Below are positions 43,087-53,811 of a DNA stretch of 64,000 bases, piece by piece. A model generated the notes under the pieces. It searched no databases and was not told where the DNA came from. It worked only from the letters and a program-made list of their open reading frames with translations. The number at the start of each line of letters is the position of its first letter. Position 1 is the stretch's first letter. This stretch comes from Sphingomonas gilva (GTDB lineage Bacteria; Pseudomonadota; Alphaproteobacteria; Sphingomonadales; Sphingomonadaceae), in contig NZ_QWLV01000002.1 in the NCBI RefSeq assembly GCF_003515075.1, forward strand, positions 744,001-808,000, read 5' to 3'. The translations under genes were made by a program, and so were the position numbers.

Positions 43087-44606
43087 ACGCCACCCTCGCC
43101 CGCGTGCCCGATCTCGCCGCGCAGCACCTGCTGCTGGCGATGGCGGCGCTCGCGCTTGGTCTGGCGGTCGCACTGCCGCTCGCCATCATCTCGGCGCGCC
43201 GTCCCGCGCTCGCCCGCTGGACGCTGGGCTTTGCGAGCTTCGTCCAGACGATCCCCAGCCTGGCGCTGCTGGCGCTGTTCTATCCGCTGCTGCTGGCGCT
43301 TTCGGGCCTGGTCGGCGGCGGGGTCCCAGCGCTCGGCTTCCTCCCGGCGCTGCTCGCGCTGACGCTCTATGCGCTGCTGCCGATCCTCAGGAACGGCGTG
43401 ACCGGACTGACCGGCCTCGATCCCGCGATCATCGAAGCCGCCGACGGCGTGGGCATGACCCCCGCGCAAAAGCTGCGGCTGGTGGAGGCGCCGCTCGCAG
43501 CACCCGTGCTGATGGCGGGCATCCGCACAGCGGCGGTATGGACGATCGGCGCGGCGACGCTCTCGACCACGGTCGGCCAGCCGTCGCTCGGCGACATGAT
43601 CTTCTCGGGCCTGCAGACGCAGAACTGGAGCCTGGTGCTGGTCGGCTGCCTCGCCGCCGCCGCGCTCGCGCTCGGCGTCGACGCGCTGCTCGGCGTGGTC
43701 GAGCGGGGGCTTGCGATGCGGCGGCGTAAGCGGGTGATCGCGGCGCTGGGCGTGCTCGGCGCCGCCGTCCTGCTGGCCTTCGCGCCGGTGCTGGCCCCGG
43801 CCCGGCCCGCCATCACCATCGGCGCGAAGAATTTCTCCGAACAGTTCATCCTCGCCCGGCTGATCGGCCAGCGGCTGGAGGATGCCGGCTATGCGGTTCG
43901 CTACCGCGAGGGTCTGGGTTCGGCGGTCGCCTTCAGCGCGCTCGCGGCCGACGATATCGATGTCTATGTCGATTATTCGGGCACGATCTGGACCAACCAG
44001 ATGCGCCGCACCGATACGCCGCCGCGCGACGCGATCGTCGCTGGCGTATCGGCCTGGGCGGCGCGCGAGCATGGCGTCCGCCTGCTCGGCGCGCTCGGTT
44101 TCGAGAACGCCTATGCCTTCGCGATGAAGCGCGAGGCGGCCGCCCGGCGCGGCATCGCCACGCTCGACGATCTCGCCCGCGCCTCGCCCCAGCTCGCGCT
44201 CGGCAGCGATCTCGAATTCCTCGACCGGCCCGAATGGGCCGCGGTGCGCGACGTCTATGCCATGCGTTTCGCCTCGACCCGCGCCTACAATCCCAGCTTC
44301 ATGTACCGCGCGGTGGCGAGCGGACGCGCGGACGTGATCACCGCCTTCTCCTCGGACGGGCGCATCGCCGCGCAGGACCTCGCCATGCTGGAGGACAATC
44401 GGGGCGCGATCCCCGGCTACGACGCCGTGCTGTTAATCGCACCGGGCCGCGCGGACGACGCGCGATTCGCCGCCGCGCTCAGGCCGTTGATCGGCGCGAT
44501 CCCGGTCGAGGCGATGCGCGAGGCCAACTACATGGTCGATCGCGACGCCGACAAGCGAAGCCCGGCGGAGGCGGCGCGCTGGCTCGGCCGATGGCTTGGC
44601 CCGTAA
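43083..44606 (+). CDS. Fused ABC permease and substrate-binding protein, osmoprotectant type
   Basis: A 507-residue fusion. Residues about 15-215 are a permease with six helices and the EAA-like loop EAADGVGMTPAQKLRLVEAPLA in shortened form (GMTPAQKLRLVEAPL). A linker helix (VIAALGVLGAAVLLAFAPVL) leads to an OpuAC-type binding domain starting ITIGAKNFSEQFILARLIGQ, with DVYVDYSGTIWTN and FMYRAVASGRADVITAFSSDGRI, the usual ligand-site segments. Such fusions (OpuF, EgtU type) bind betaines, choline or ergothioneine. Forms a complete importer with the ATPase gene upstream. Confidence 0.92.
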   Translation: MNATLARVPDLAAQHLLLAMAALALGLAVALPLAIISARRPALARWTLGFASFVQTIPSLALLALFYPLLLALSGLVGGGVPALGFLPALLALTLYALLPILRNGVTGLTGLDPAIIEAADGVGMTPAQKLRLVEAPLAAPVLMAGIRTAAVWTIGAATLSTTVGQPSLGDMIFSGLQTQNWSLVLVGCLAAAALALGVDALLGVVERGLAMRRRKRVIAALGVLGAAVLLAFAPVLAPARPAITIGAKNFSEQFILARLIGQRLEDAGYAVRYREGLGSAVAFSALAADDIDVYVDYSGTIWTNQMRRTDTPPRDAIVAGVSAWAAREHGVRLLGALGFENAYAFAMKREAAARRGIATLDDLARASPQLALGSDLEFLDRPEWAAVRDVYAMRFASTRAYNPSFMYRAVASGRADVITAFSSDGRIAAQDLAMLEDNRGAIPGYDAVLLIAPGRADDARFAAALRPLIGAIPVEAMREANYMVDRDADKRSPAEAARWLGRWLGP

Positions 44607-44608
44607 TC

Positions 44609-44749
44609 AAATCCTCCCTCGCTTCAGCGGGGGAGGGGGACCAGCCGCAGGCTGGTGGAGGGGGAAAGCCCCGAGCGCACCGCTTGCCGCATTCCCCCTC
44701 CACCATGCTGCGCATGGTCCCCCTCCCCCTGCTTCGCAGGGGGAGGATT
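44609..44749. repeat. Multi-hairpin palindromic element G
   Basis: A 141-bp element in the gap between convergent transporter genes. Outer AATCCTCCC and GGGAGGATT pair. Arms are CCTCCCTCGC-TTCA-GCGGGGGAGG and CCTCCCCCTGCTTCGCAGGGGGAGG; inner hairpins are ACCAGCCGCAGGCTGGT and ACCATGCTGCGCATGGT, around GGTGGAGGGGG/CCCCCTCCACC. It could end transcription from both directions. Confidence 0.92.
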
Positions 44750-44767
44750 ATGCTGCCGTCGCCAGCC

Positions 44768-45589
44768 TCATCCCTTCACGCTCCCCGCCAGCAGCCCGCT
44801 CATGTAGAAGCGCTGCAGCGCGAGGAAGAGGATCAGCACGGGCAAGGTCGTCACCACGCTGCCCGCCATCATCAGCTCATTGTCCTGGACATGCTCGCGG
44901 CTGAGCGCGGCGAGCGCCACCGGCAGCGTGTAGAGGTCCTGATCGGCCAGGATGATCAGCGGCCACATGAAGTCGTTCCAGCTGCCCAGGAACACGAACA
45001 GCGCCAGCGTGACGAGGATCGGCGTCAGCATCGGCAGCACGATCGACGTGAAGATGCGCCCCTCGCTTGCCCCGTCGACGCGCGCGGCCTCGAGCATCTC
45101 GTCGGGGATCGACAGGCAATATTGCCGCACCAGGAAGATGCCGAAGATGCCCGCCAGCCAAGGCACCAGCGCGCCGGCATAGCTGTTCACCAGCCCCATG
45201 CCCTTGAGCATCAGGAACAGCGGCAGCATGCCGATCTGCCCCGGGATGACGAGCGCGCCGACCAGCGCCTGGAATATCCGGTCGCGGCCCTTGAACTTGA
45301 GCTTGGCGAAGGCGTAGCCGGCGGGGACCGTGAAGATCAACGCGAGGATGGTGGCGAGCGTCGCCAGCGCCAGGCTGTTCCCAAAATAGCGGCCGATTCC
45401 GTAGGTGACGAACAGCTCGCGATAATTGGCGAGCGTCGGGTCGGTCGGGATGAGCGGCGGCGGGAAGGCCGCGGCCTCGCCCGGCGCCATGAAGGAGACG
45501 CTCAGCATCCACAGGAGCGGCGCGAGCGTCACCAGCGCGACGATTGCCGCGGCGGCGGTCAGCAGCCAGCGTTCGGCGCTCCACCTCAT
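44768..45589 (-). CDS. Carbohydrate ABC transporter permease (MalG/LacG-like)
   Basis: A 273-residue, six-helix permease. The ATG at 45589 overlaps the upstream permease stop (ATGA). The EAA loop is EAARVDGASEGRIFTSIVLP, and LGSWNDFMWPLIIL with YTLPVALAAL is characteristic of MalG-type subunits. Last gene of the carbohydrate operon; element G follows. Pairs with the MalF-like subunit to form the membrane channel. Confidence 0.93.
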   Translation of the reverse strand: MRWSAERWLLTAAAAIVALVTLAPLLWMLSVSFMAPGEAAAFPPPLIPTDPTLANYRELFVTYGIGRYFGNSLALATLATILALIFTVPAGYAFAKLKFKGRDRIFQALVGALVIPGQIGMLPLFLMLKGMGLVNSYAGALVPWLAGIFGIFLVRQYCLSIPDEMLEAARVDGASEGRIFTSIVLPMLTPILVTLALFVFLGSWNDFMWPLIILADQDLYTLPVALAALSREHVQDNELMMAGSVVTTLPVLILFLALQRFYMSGLLAGSVKG

Positions 45590-46464
45590 GCGCGTTCCGC
45601 CCGCCTCGCAACGGCGAGCTGCGCCATCGTCACCGCGAAGATCATCACGAACAGGATGAACGCCACCGCCGCGCCCGATCCCAGGTTCCACCATTTGAAG
45701 CCCTCTTCATACATGAAGTAGAGCACCGTCACGGTCGATTGCGCCGGGCCGCCCTGCGTCATCACATAAGGCTCGGCGAACAGCTGGAAGAAGCCGGCGA
45801 CCGAAAGGATGCTGACCAGCAGCACCACCGGCGCGATCGCGGGCAAAGTCACATGGCGGAAGCGCGCCCACGGCCCCGCCCCGTCGATCCGCGCCGCCTC
45901 ATGCAGCTCGTGCGGCACGGTCTGCAGCGCCGCCATGAAGATGATCATGTTGTAGCCGAAGGTCTTCCACGCGACGAAGATCAGGATCGCGGGCAGCGAC
46001 GCGGTCGGGCTGCCCAGCCAGTCGATCGGCTCGATGCCGAACCAGCCGAGCGCGTAATTGACCAGGCCGTAGCGCGTGTGGAGCAGGTATCGCCACACCA
46101 CCGCGGTCGCGACCAAGGTCGTCACATAGGGCGCGAACAGCGCGACGCGCCAGACCGGCCGCCATTTGAGCGTGCGCGCGTTGACCAGCAGCGCGGCGGC
46201 GAGGCTCAGCCCCACCGTCAGCGGCACGCCGATCACGACGAACCACAAGGTGTTGCCCATCGCCCGCCAGAACAGCGGATTCTCGATCAGCCGGCCGTAA
46301 TTCTGCAGGCCGACGAAGCGCAGATTGGCGAGATCGGCGAGCGCGTAGATGTCGAAATCGGTGAAGGAGAGGAACAGGCTGGCGATCGCTGGCACCGCGA
46401 AGAACAGCCCGATCGCCAGCAGCGCGGGGCTGACGAACAGCCAGGGCGCGCGGCTTCGCCTCAC
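45586..46464 (-). CDS. Carbohydrate ABC transporter permease (MalF/UgpA-like)
   Basis: A 292-residue permease. Start is GTG at 46464, overlapping the binding-protein stop (GTGA). Six helices; RAPWLFVSPALLAIGLFFAVP opens the family, with FVGLQNYGRLIENPLFWRA and the EAA loop HEAARIDGAGPWARFRHVTLP. Together with the MalG-like subunit and the MsmX-like ATPase it forms an oligosaccharide importer. Confidence 0.93.
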   Translation of the reverse strand: MRRSRAPWLFVSPALLAIGLFFAVPAIASLFLSFTDFDIYALADLANLRFVGLQNYGRLIENPLFWRAMGNTLWFVVIGVPLTVGLSLAAALLVNARTLKWRPVWRVALFAPYVTTLVATAVVWRYLLHTRYGLVNYALGWFGIEPIDWLGSPTASLPAILIFVAWKTFGYNMIIFMAALQTVPHELHEAARIDGAGPWARFRHVTLPAIAPVVLLVSILSVAGFFQLFAEPYVMTQGGPAQSTVTVLYFMYEEGFKWWNLGSGAAVAFILFVMIFAVTMAQLAVARRAERA

Positions 46465-47732
46465 AGCGCGCGACCCTGCTCAAGCATCCAGCGCCGCTTT
46501 TCGAGCAACCGGTCGGCGCGGCGGTCGATCTCGGCGGCCGCCTGGTCGACGGTGAACTGCCCGCGCACGCAGCGTTCGGCCACCACCTGCATCTCGGTCA
46601 CGATCCGCTCCCATTCGGGCACCTTGGGCACCGCCTTGGCGCGTTCGAGCTGTTCGGCGAAAGGCCGCATCAGCGGATCGGCGCGCAGCCCCGCCAGCTC
46701 CCAGGCCGAAGGCCGCGCGGGCAGATCGCCCGACAGCGCGTTGAAACGCGCCTGCACCGGCGGCTGGCTCAGATAGCGCACCCACGCCCAGGCGGCGGCG
46801 GGGTCGCGCGCGCCCTTGAACACGACGAGGCTCGATCCGCCCGGCGCCGACGCGCCCGGCCCATCGGGCCCGGGCATCGCCGCGGTCGCCCATTGGTCCT
46901 GGAAATCGGCCGGCAGCCGCGACTTCATGTCGCCCACCGTCCAGGGGCCGGAGAGATAGACCGAGAAGAAGCCGCGCGCGAACTCGTTCCAGACGTTGCT
47001 GATCTGTGTGTTGGCGGCGAGCGGGGCCAGCCGCTCGTCGAACAGCGATTTGTAGAAGGCGAGCGCGGCCTTGAACCCATCGCTGCGGAAATTCCCGCGC
47101 GCGCCGCCCTCGCGCAACAGCGGCTCGGGCTGCTGGAGGGCGAAGGTCAGCAATTGCTCGAACTCGTTGACCGGCAGCAGGATGGCGAAGTTCCCTTCCC
47201 CCGCCGCGGCCTTCACCTTGTGGAGCATCGCCTTCCACGCCGGCCAGGTTTCGGGCGGCGCGTCATATCCGGCCTCCGCCAGCAGATCGGTGCGATAGAA
47301 TTGCAGGCGCGTGTCGACATACCACGGCACGCCGTACACCTTGCCGCCGATGCGGTTGGTGTCGAGCACCGCGGGAAACTGGTCGGTGGTCAGCGCGCTC
47401 TGATCCTCGGGCAGCGGCTCGATCGCGCCGATCGCGGCGAGCTCGGCGAGCCACGAATTGCCGATCTGGCTGACCGCGGGGAGCGAGCTGCCGGCAAAGC
47501 CCGTCAGCAGCTTTTCATGCGCCGCAGTCCAGGGCAGCGCCTGGATGCTCAACGAGATGCCGGCGTGCGCGCTCTCGAACGCCGGCACCAGCTTCGGCAC
47601 ATGCGCCGCCTCGTTGCCCATCGCCCAGAAACGCAGCGTGCCTACGGGATCGCGCCGCCCGCACGCGGCGAGCGCCGGAAGGGCGAGCGCCCCCGCCAGC
47701 GCCTGCCGGCGCGAGAGGCGCATCGCGCTCAC
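46461..47732 (-). CDS. Extracellular solute-binding lipoprotein (family 1)
   Basis: A 423-residue binding protein. Start taken at GTG 47732, which overlaps the upstream stop (GTGA); ATG 47723 is an alternative. The signal ends in a lipobox (ALAAC), so it is anchored in a membrane. TLRFWAMGNEAAHVPKLVPAF opens the family 1 fold; YGVPWYVDTRLQFYRTDLL is its hallmark, and GPWTVGDMKSRLP and GGSSLVVFKGARDPAAAWAWV follow. It delivers sugar to the two permeases. Ligand unknown; the linked GH144-like enzyme suggests a glucan fragment. Confidence 0.92.
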   Translation of the reverse strand: MSAMRLSRRQALAGALALPALAACGRRDPVGTLRFWAMGNEAAHVPKLVPAFESAHAGISLSIQALPWTAAHEKLLTGFAGSSLPAVSQIGNSWLAELAAIGAIEPLPEDQSALTTDQFPAVLDTNRIGGKVYGVPWYVDTRLQFYRTDLLAEAGYDAPPETWPAWKAMLHKVKAAAGEGNFAILLPVNEFEQLLTFALQQPEPLLREGGARGNFRSDGFKAALAFYKSLFDERLAPLAANTQISNVWNEFARGFFSVYLSGPWTVGDMKSRLPADFQDQWATAAMPGPDGPGASAPGGSSLVVFKGARDPAAAWAWVRYLSQPPVQARFNALSGDLPARPSAWELAGLRADPLMRPFAEQLERAKAVPKVPEWERIVTEMQVVAERCVRGQFTVDQAAAEIDRRADRLLEKRRWMLEQGRAL

Positions 47733-49147
47733 GCCGCGTCGAGCCACCCGCCGGTGAAGCCGGCGCGCCTCAGCCCGCGCACAATGTGCGGATTCTTGCG
47801 CATCACCTGCCAGACCAGCCCGGTCTTCCAGTTCTCTATCCCCAGCACGATCGGCCCCTGGTCGATCCCCAGATAGTCGCCGTCTACCCAGCCGATGCCG
47901 GGCACGATCCTGCCGTGCTGCAGGCCCTTTTCGGGCGCTTCGGTCAGGGTCGGGTTGAACGAATCCCAAAAGCCGTACCGGCCCCAGATGCCACGCCCGT
48001 AGCGCGCGTGCATCGCGTCGATCGCGGGGACGACGATCTCGGCAGCGAAGGCGATCGATCCGGCGGCGGCGGTGGGCGCGATGGTGCCGTCGTCGCGCTC
48101 GCCCGGGCCGCGCGCGGAATAGCTGTGGAATTCGCGGCCGACGCCGTCGATCGGCAGGGTGAAGTCGCCCGGCCCGTCGCACGCCGTCAGCCCCCAGATA
48201 TCGCCGCCATAGCCGGTCCATTTTTTCGGATTGGCGTCGGCATAGGCCTTCTGCGCCAGCGTCGCCCGCCTGCTGTTCTCGAAATAATCCATGCCCTTGG
48301 ATGCGATATACGGCTCCCGGATGCCGCGGAAATCGATCCACATATGGCTGTACTGGTGGCCGAACAGCGGCGCGAAGTGCAGATGCTGCTGGCCCCAGTG
48401 CGTTCCCCAGCTCGGCTCGAACCGCGCGGTCTGCGCCGGCCAATATTCCGGCTCCACCGCATGCGTCGGCGATCCGAGCGCGAGGATGTGGAGCAGCAGC
48501 GCTTCGTTGTAGATGTCCCAGTCATGCGGGATGAAGCCCGTCTCCGGATGCCAGCCCATCGAGATGAACGGCGCGCGGGGGCGGATCCACGTCCATTCGA
48601 TTGCGGTGTAGAGCTGATCGGCGAGCGCGCGGATGCGCTTCTCGTCGGTATCGCCGCCGTCGAAGAAGCCCTGCGCGAACAGCACGCCGCCCATCAGCAG
48701 CGCCGTGTCGATGGTCGAAAGCTCGGTCCGGTCGAAGCGGCGGCCCTGCTCCATGTCGAGGAAATGGTAGAAGAAGCCCTTGTGCCCGCTCATCCCCCGC
48801 GCGGCCGGCCCCTGCGGCGCGGCGGCGAGGAATTCGAGCGTCGCGCGCGTGCGCGACCGCGCCTCGGCCCGCGTCGCCCAGCCGCGCGACACGCCGACGC
48901 CGTAGGCGGTCAGGGCAAAGCCGATCGCGGCGATGCTGGCGAAGCTCCTGGTCGGCCAGCGATCGGGCGCAAGGCCGGTGCGGGCGTCGGTGGTGTCCCA
49001 GAAGAACTGGAAGGTGCGGCGCTGCAGATCTTCGACCAGCACGCCGTCGGACGCCGACGGCGGGCGGGTCACGGGTGTGCAGCCCGCCGCCGCGAGCCCG
49101 GCGAGCCCGAGCGCGGAACGGCCGATCATGCGGCGGCGGGTGAACAT
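47729..49147 (-). CDS. Glucoamylase-family (PF10091/GH144-like) lipoprotein
   Basis: A 472-residue protein. GGAG precedes the ATG at 49147 by six bases. The signal (FTRRRMIGRSALGLAGLAAAGC) has twin Arg residues and a lipobox Cys. The body is an alpha/alpha-barrel of the putative glucoamylase family: RRTFQFFWDTTDARTGLAPDR, HKGFFYHFLD, STIDTALLMGGVLFA, GWHPETGFIPHDWDIYNEALL, FGHQYSHMWIDFRG and GIWGRYGFWDSFNPT. GH144 members of this fold act on beta-1,2-glucan. Here it is linked by GTGA overlap to a binding protein and permeases, so it probably degrades an extracytoplasmic glucan whose products are imported. Substrate is inferred. Confidence 0.86.
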   Translation of the reverse strand: MFTRRRMIGRSALGLAGLAAAGCTPVTRPPSASDGVLVEDLQRRTFQFFWDTTDARTGLAPDRWPTRSFASIAAIGFALTAYGVGVSRGWATRAEARSRTRATLEFLAAAPQGPAARGMSGHKGFFYHFLDMEQGRRFDRTELSTIDTALLMGGVLFAQGFFDGGDTDEKRIRALADQLYTAIEWTWIRPRAPFISMGWHPETGFIPHDWDIYNEALLLHILALGSPTHAVEPEYWPAQTARFEPSWGTHWGQQHLHFAPLFGHQYSHMWIDFRGIREPYIASKGMDYFENSRRATLAQKAYADANPKKWTGYGGDIWGLTACDGPGDFTLPIDGVGREFHSYSARGPGERDDGTIAPTAAAGSIAFAAEIVVPAIDAMHARYGRGIWGRYGFWDSFNPTLTEAPEKGLQHGRIVPGIGWVDGDYLGIDQGPIVLGIENWKTGLVWQVMRKNPHIVRGLRRAGFTGGWLDAA

Positions 49148-49169
49148 GGCGATCTCCAGGGGCGAAACG

Positions 49170-50216
49170 CTAGGGTGTGTGCTCAAGTCCGGGCCGTGCT
49201 CCCCCCTGGCGGTCGCCGCCGGTGGATTGGCGAACGATCAGCTCCGGCACGATCCGTTCGGTCGGGGCGGAGACCGACGCCGGCGCGTCGATCGAGGATT
49301 GCAGCCGTTCGAAGGCGCGGCGGCCGATATCGGCGATCGCCACGCGCATCGTGGTGAGCGACGGCCGGGCATAGCGCGCGATCGGCACGTCGTCGAAACC
49401 GACCACCATCATCCGGCCCGGCACGTCGATGCCGGATTCGGCGAGCGCATCGAGGCACCCCACCGCCATCATGTCGTTGGCCGCGAAGACCCCGTCGACG
49501 CCGTGCGCTTCCCTCGCCAGCGCCATGCCCGCGGACCGCCCCGATTCATCCGCGAAATCCCCCTGGAACACGATCGGATCGGCATCGCCGAGCAGATCGG
49601 CCACCGCTTCGCGGAAGCCGCGCACGCGTTCCTGCGCGTCGACATTGTCCGTCGGCCCCGCGATATGCGCCAGCTTGCGGGCGCCGCGCTCGACGAGATG
49701 CGCCACCGCCGCGCGCGCGCCGGCATGGCTGTCCACCACGATGCAGCTGCGCCCCGCCGCGCCGCCGTTGATCACCACCGCCGGCATCCCTTCGGGCAGG
49801 TGCCGCCCGAGGAAATCCGCGCCGACCGTGGGGGACATGACGATCAGTCCGTCGACCCGCCCCCGCATCGCGCGAAGGGCGGTCTCGGTCTCGCGCGCGT
49901 CGCCGTGCATGTTGGCGAGCAGCAGTTGCAGTCCCTGGCGATGCGCCGCCGAATCGATGCCGCGGATCATTTCCGAGAAGAACTCGCCGAATAGATCGGG
50001 CAGCACCACGCCGATCGCCCCCGTCCGCCGGGTGGAGAGGCTGCGGGCGCCCAGATGCGGCACATAGTGAAGCGCGCGCGCCGCCTCGGTCACGCGGTGG
50101 CGCATCGGTTCGGCGACGTTGCTGTGGCCGTTCAGCGCGCGCGAGGCGGACGCCACCGAAACGCCCGCCGCACGGGCAACGTCGCGTATCGTGATGGCGC
50201 GGCCGCCTGTCGCCAT
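49170..50216 (-). CDS. LacI-family transcriptional regulator
   Basis: A 348-residue repressor. Residues 8-30 are the LacI helix-turn-helix (ITIRDVARAAGVSVASASRAL) with hinge LGARSLSTRRTGAIG after it. The effector domain is a periplasmic-binding-protein fold (GVVLPDLFGEFFSEMIRGID, FAANDMMAVGCLDALAESG, VVGFDDVPIARYARPSLTT). ATG at 50216. A palindromic operator lies 54 bases upstream in its own promoter, and the GH144-like gene follows after 22 bp, so it likely represses the whole module and responds to an imported sugar. Confidence 0.93.
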   Translation of the reverse strand: MATGGRAITIRDVARAAGVSVASASRALNGHSNVAEPMRHRVTEAARALHYVPHLGARSLSTRRTGAIGVVLPDLFGEFFSEMIRGIDSAAHRQGLQLLLANMHGDARETETALRAMRGRVDGLIVMSPTVGADFLGRHLPEGMPAVVINGGAAGRSCIVVDSHAGARAAVAHLVERGARKLAHIAGPTDNVDAQERVRGFREAVADLLGDADPIVFQGDFADESGRSAGMALAREAHGVDGVFAANDMMAVGCLDALAESGIDVPGRMMVVGFDDVPIARYARPSLTTMRVAIADIGRRAFERLQSSIDAPASVSAPTERIVPELIVRQSTGGDRQGGARPGLEHTP

Positions 50217-50265
50217 GGTTCCCCGGATCCTCTGCGATCAACGCTCTGGGGGCGCTTCGCCCCGA

Positions 50266-50280
50266 TTTATGTAACCGGTT

Positions 50281-50294
<14 letters not shown>
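50266..50294 (-). promoter_or_regulatory. Promoter with embedded LacI-type operator for the carbohydrate module
   Basis: On the minus strand TTGCCG (50294-50289) and CATAAA (50271-50266) are 17 bp apart. The spacer contains TGAAACCGGTTACA (50283-50270), a palindrome centred on CCGG of the kind bound by LacI-family repressors. The -35 lies in the last codons of the MsmX-like gene. Downstream in the leader is a perfect hairpin GGGGCG-AAG-CGCCCC (50249-50263). The arrangement predicts occlusion of RNA polymerase by the adjacent repressor. Confidence 0.7.
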
Positions 50295-51414
<1,120 letters not shown>

Positions 51415-51452
51415 CCCTTGCTCCTTCGCCGACAGCGTGCCCGGTTGAGCGC

Positions 51453-51475
51453 GTGCTAGCAAGCTTGCAATGCAC
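51453..51475. promoter_or_regulatory. Candidate palindromic operator upstream of the MsmX-type ATPase
   Basis: GCAAGCTTGC (51459-51468) is a perfect palindrome flanked by GTGC (51453-51456) and GCAC (51472-51475), making an almost symmetrical 23-bp site 39-61 bases before the ATPase start and in the gap shared with the divergent winged-helix gene. The TTGCAAGCTTGC-like sequence resembles LacI/GalR operators but differs from the TGAAACCGGTTACA site, so a second regulator is possible. Confidence 0.4.
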
Positions 51476-51620
51476 CTGTGGACAGGGACAAATCGGGGGG
51501 TTAGGCTGCCTTCCGCCCGGTTCGCCGGGACGGTGGGGACCGTAGATGCCGCCCGTGAACGGGGAGCGCGATGGGGCGCGCATCCTTTTGACGGGCTCGA
51601 ATGAAGGTCGCGCCCCGCCT

Positions 51621-52100
51621 ATGAATTTCCGGCCCTTCTCGCGCCATGAGGATTCCGATCTCGTCGAGATCAAGGAGACGCTGAGCGAACTCCTCGACGT
51701 CCTGCGCTTGCGCGATGGGGGGCCGAAGGTCCCGAAGGCGCCGCCGCCGACGGAGGCGACGCCCGCCGACGCGCTGGACTATGCCAAGCGGCTGCTGACC
51801 ATCCGCACCGGCCGCCGGCGCTTCCTGCCGGCGGGCTATTTCGACGGGCCGGCGCTCACCATCCTGCTCGATCTCTACGTATCGAACCGCGAGGGACGCC
51901 AGGTCGCGGTGTCCGATGCGGTCGCGGTATCGGGCGTTCCCACCTCCACCGCGCTGCGCTGGATCGCAACGATGGAGGCCGACGGCTATGTATCGAAGCG
52001 CCCGGATCCCGGCGACAAGCGGCGCACCCTGCTCAACCCCACGCCGCGCGCGATGACCGATATCGAGCGGCTCACCGCGCTCTGGCGCAACACGTTCTGA
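51621..52100 (+). CDS. Winged-helix (MarR-like) DNA-binding protein
   Basis: A 159-residue protein if read from ATG 51621 (MNFRPFSRHEDSDLVEIKETL); an in-frame ATG at 51546 would add 25 residues with no family look. The first half is a helix and a Pro/Ala-rich linker; the second is a winged helix: LTILLDLYVSNREGRQVAVSDA, recognition region VSGVPTSTALRWIATMEADG and wing YVSKRPDPGDKRRTLLNPTP, all MarR-like. Target unknown. It is divergent from the sugar ATPase gene and precedes the flagellar activator, so either could be controlled by it. Confidence 0.75.
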   Translation: MNFRPFSRHEDSDLVEIKETLSELLDVLRLRDGGPKVPKAPPPTEATPADALDYAKRLLTIRTGRRRFLPAGYFDGPALTILLDLYVSNREGRQVAVSDAVAVSGVPTSTALRWIATMEADGYVSKRPDPGDKRRTLLNPTPRAMTDIERLTALWRNTF

Positions 52101-52120
52101 CCGGCCGGATTCGATCCGGA

Positions 52121-52141
52121 TTGAATGGTCAGACAATTCAA
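52121..52141. promoter_or_regulatory. Inverted repeat upstream of the sigma-54 activator gene
   Basis: TTGAAT (52121-52126) and ATTCAA (52136-52141) are exact inverted repeats nine bases apart in the 190-bp, AT-richer gap before the activator gene. Just before, CCGGAT-TCG-ATCCGG (52105-52119) is a perfect hairpin five bases after the preceding stop, without a T-run. Could be an operator and a weak terminator; no further evidence. Confidence 0.3.
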
Positions 52142-52290
52142 AATGGAACCGATTGGCGGTTTTCAAGCCATTGTTTTTCCAGCAGGCTATGATGCGGCGA
52201 TCCCGTTTCCCCCACATTCGAGGCAGCGCGCATAATGGGACGTAATCGTTTTCGCGTTTGTTCCGTGCGTTCAGTGACCGTCGCTTGAAC

Positions 52291-53418
<1,128 letters not shown>

Positions 53419-53423
53419 GCGCC

Positions 53424-53804
53424 TCAGCCGATCTGCCGCCAGGCGTCGGCGATGTCGCGGATCATCGCCTGGGCGTGCGCGATCCGCTTGGCCGAGCGCC
53501 GCTGCGCCCCCAGCACCAGATGGGCGAGCGCCTCCTCGTACACCGCCGACAGCGACGCCGCGAGATCGCCGCCGCGCTGATGGTCGATGCTCATCCTGAG
53601 CGCCTGGACGATGTCCATCGCGCGCGGCAGCGCCGTCGCCACGCGCCCCTGCTCGACCGCGCGGCGAACGCGCAGCATCGCCACTTCGAGCTCGTCGAAC
53701 AGCAGCATCACCAGCGCATGCGGGTCGGCGTTCTCGACGCGGCCGGCAAGCTCTATCCGGCCGTAGAGGCTCGCGGCGTCGGGGCGATCGGGGGCGATGT
53801 ACAT
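53424..53804 (-). CDS. fliS: Flagellar export chaperone FliS
   Basis: A 126-residue, mostly helical protein that binds flagellin in the cytoplasm and delivers it to the export gate. ELAGRVENADPHALVMLLFDELEVAMLRV in shortened view (NADPHALVMLLFDEL) is the family signature (A-x-P-x-x-L-x-x-x-L-Y/F-D), and the C-terminus ends in the usual helix RIAHAQAMIRDIADAWRQ. It starts 7 bp after the fliD stop, so fliD-fliS are one operon. Convergent with the activator gene with only 5 bp between stops. Confidence 0.88.
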   Translation of the reverse strand: MYIAPDRPDAASLYGRIELAGRVENADPHALVMLLFDELEVAMLRVRRAVEQGRVATALPRAMDIVQALRMSIDHQRGGDLAASLSAVYEEALAHLVLGAQRRSAKRIAHAQAMIRDIADAWRQIG

Positions 53805-53811
53805 GGCCGCA

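Noticed and set aside
8967..44749. Palindromic elements as a CRISPR array
   Set aside because: Copies are scattered kilobases apart, differ in sequence and have no regular repeat-spacer spacing or cas genes.
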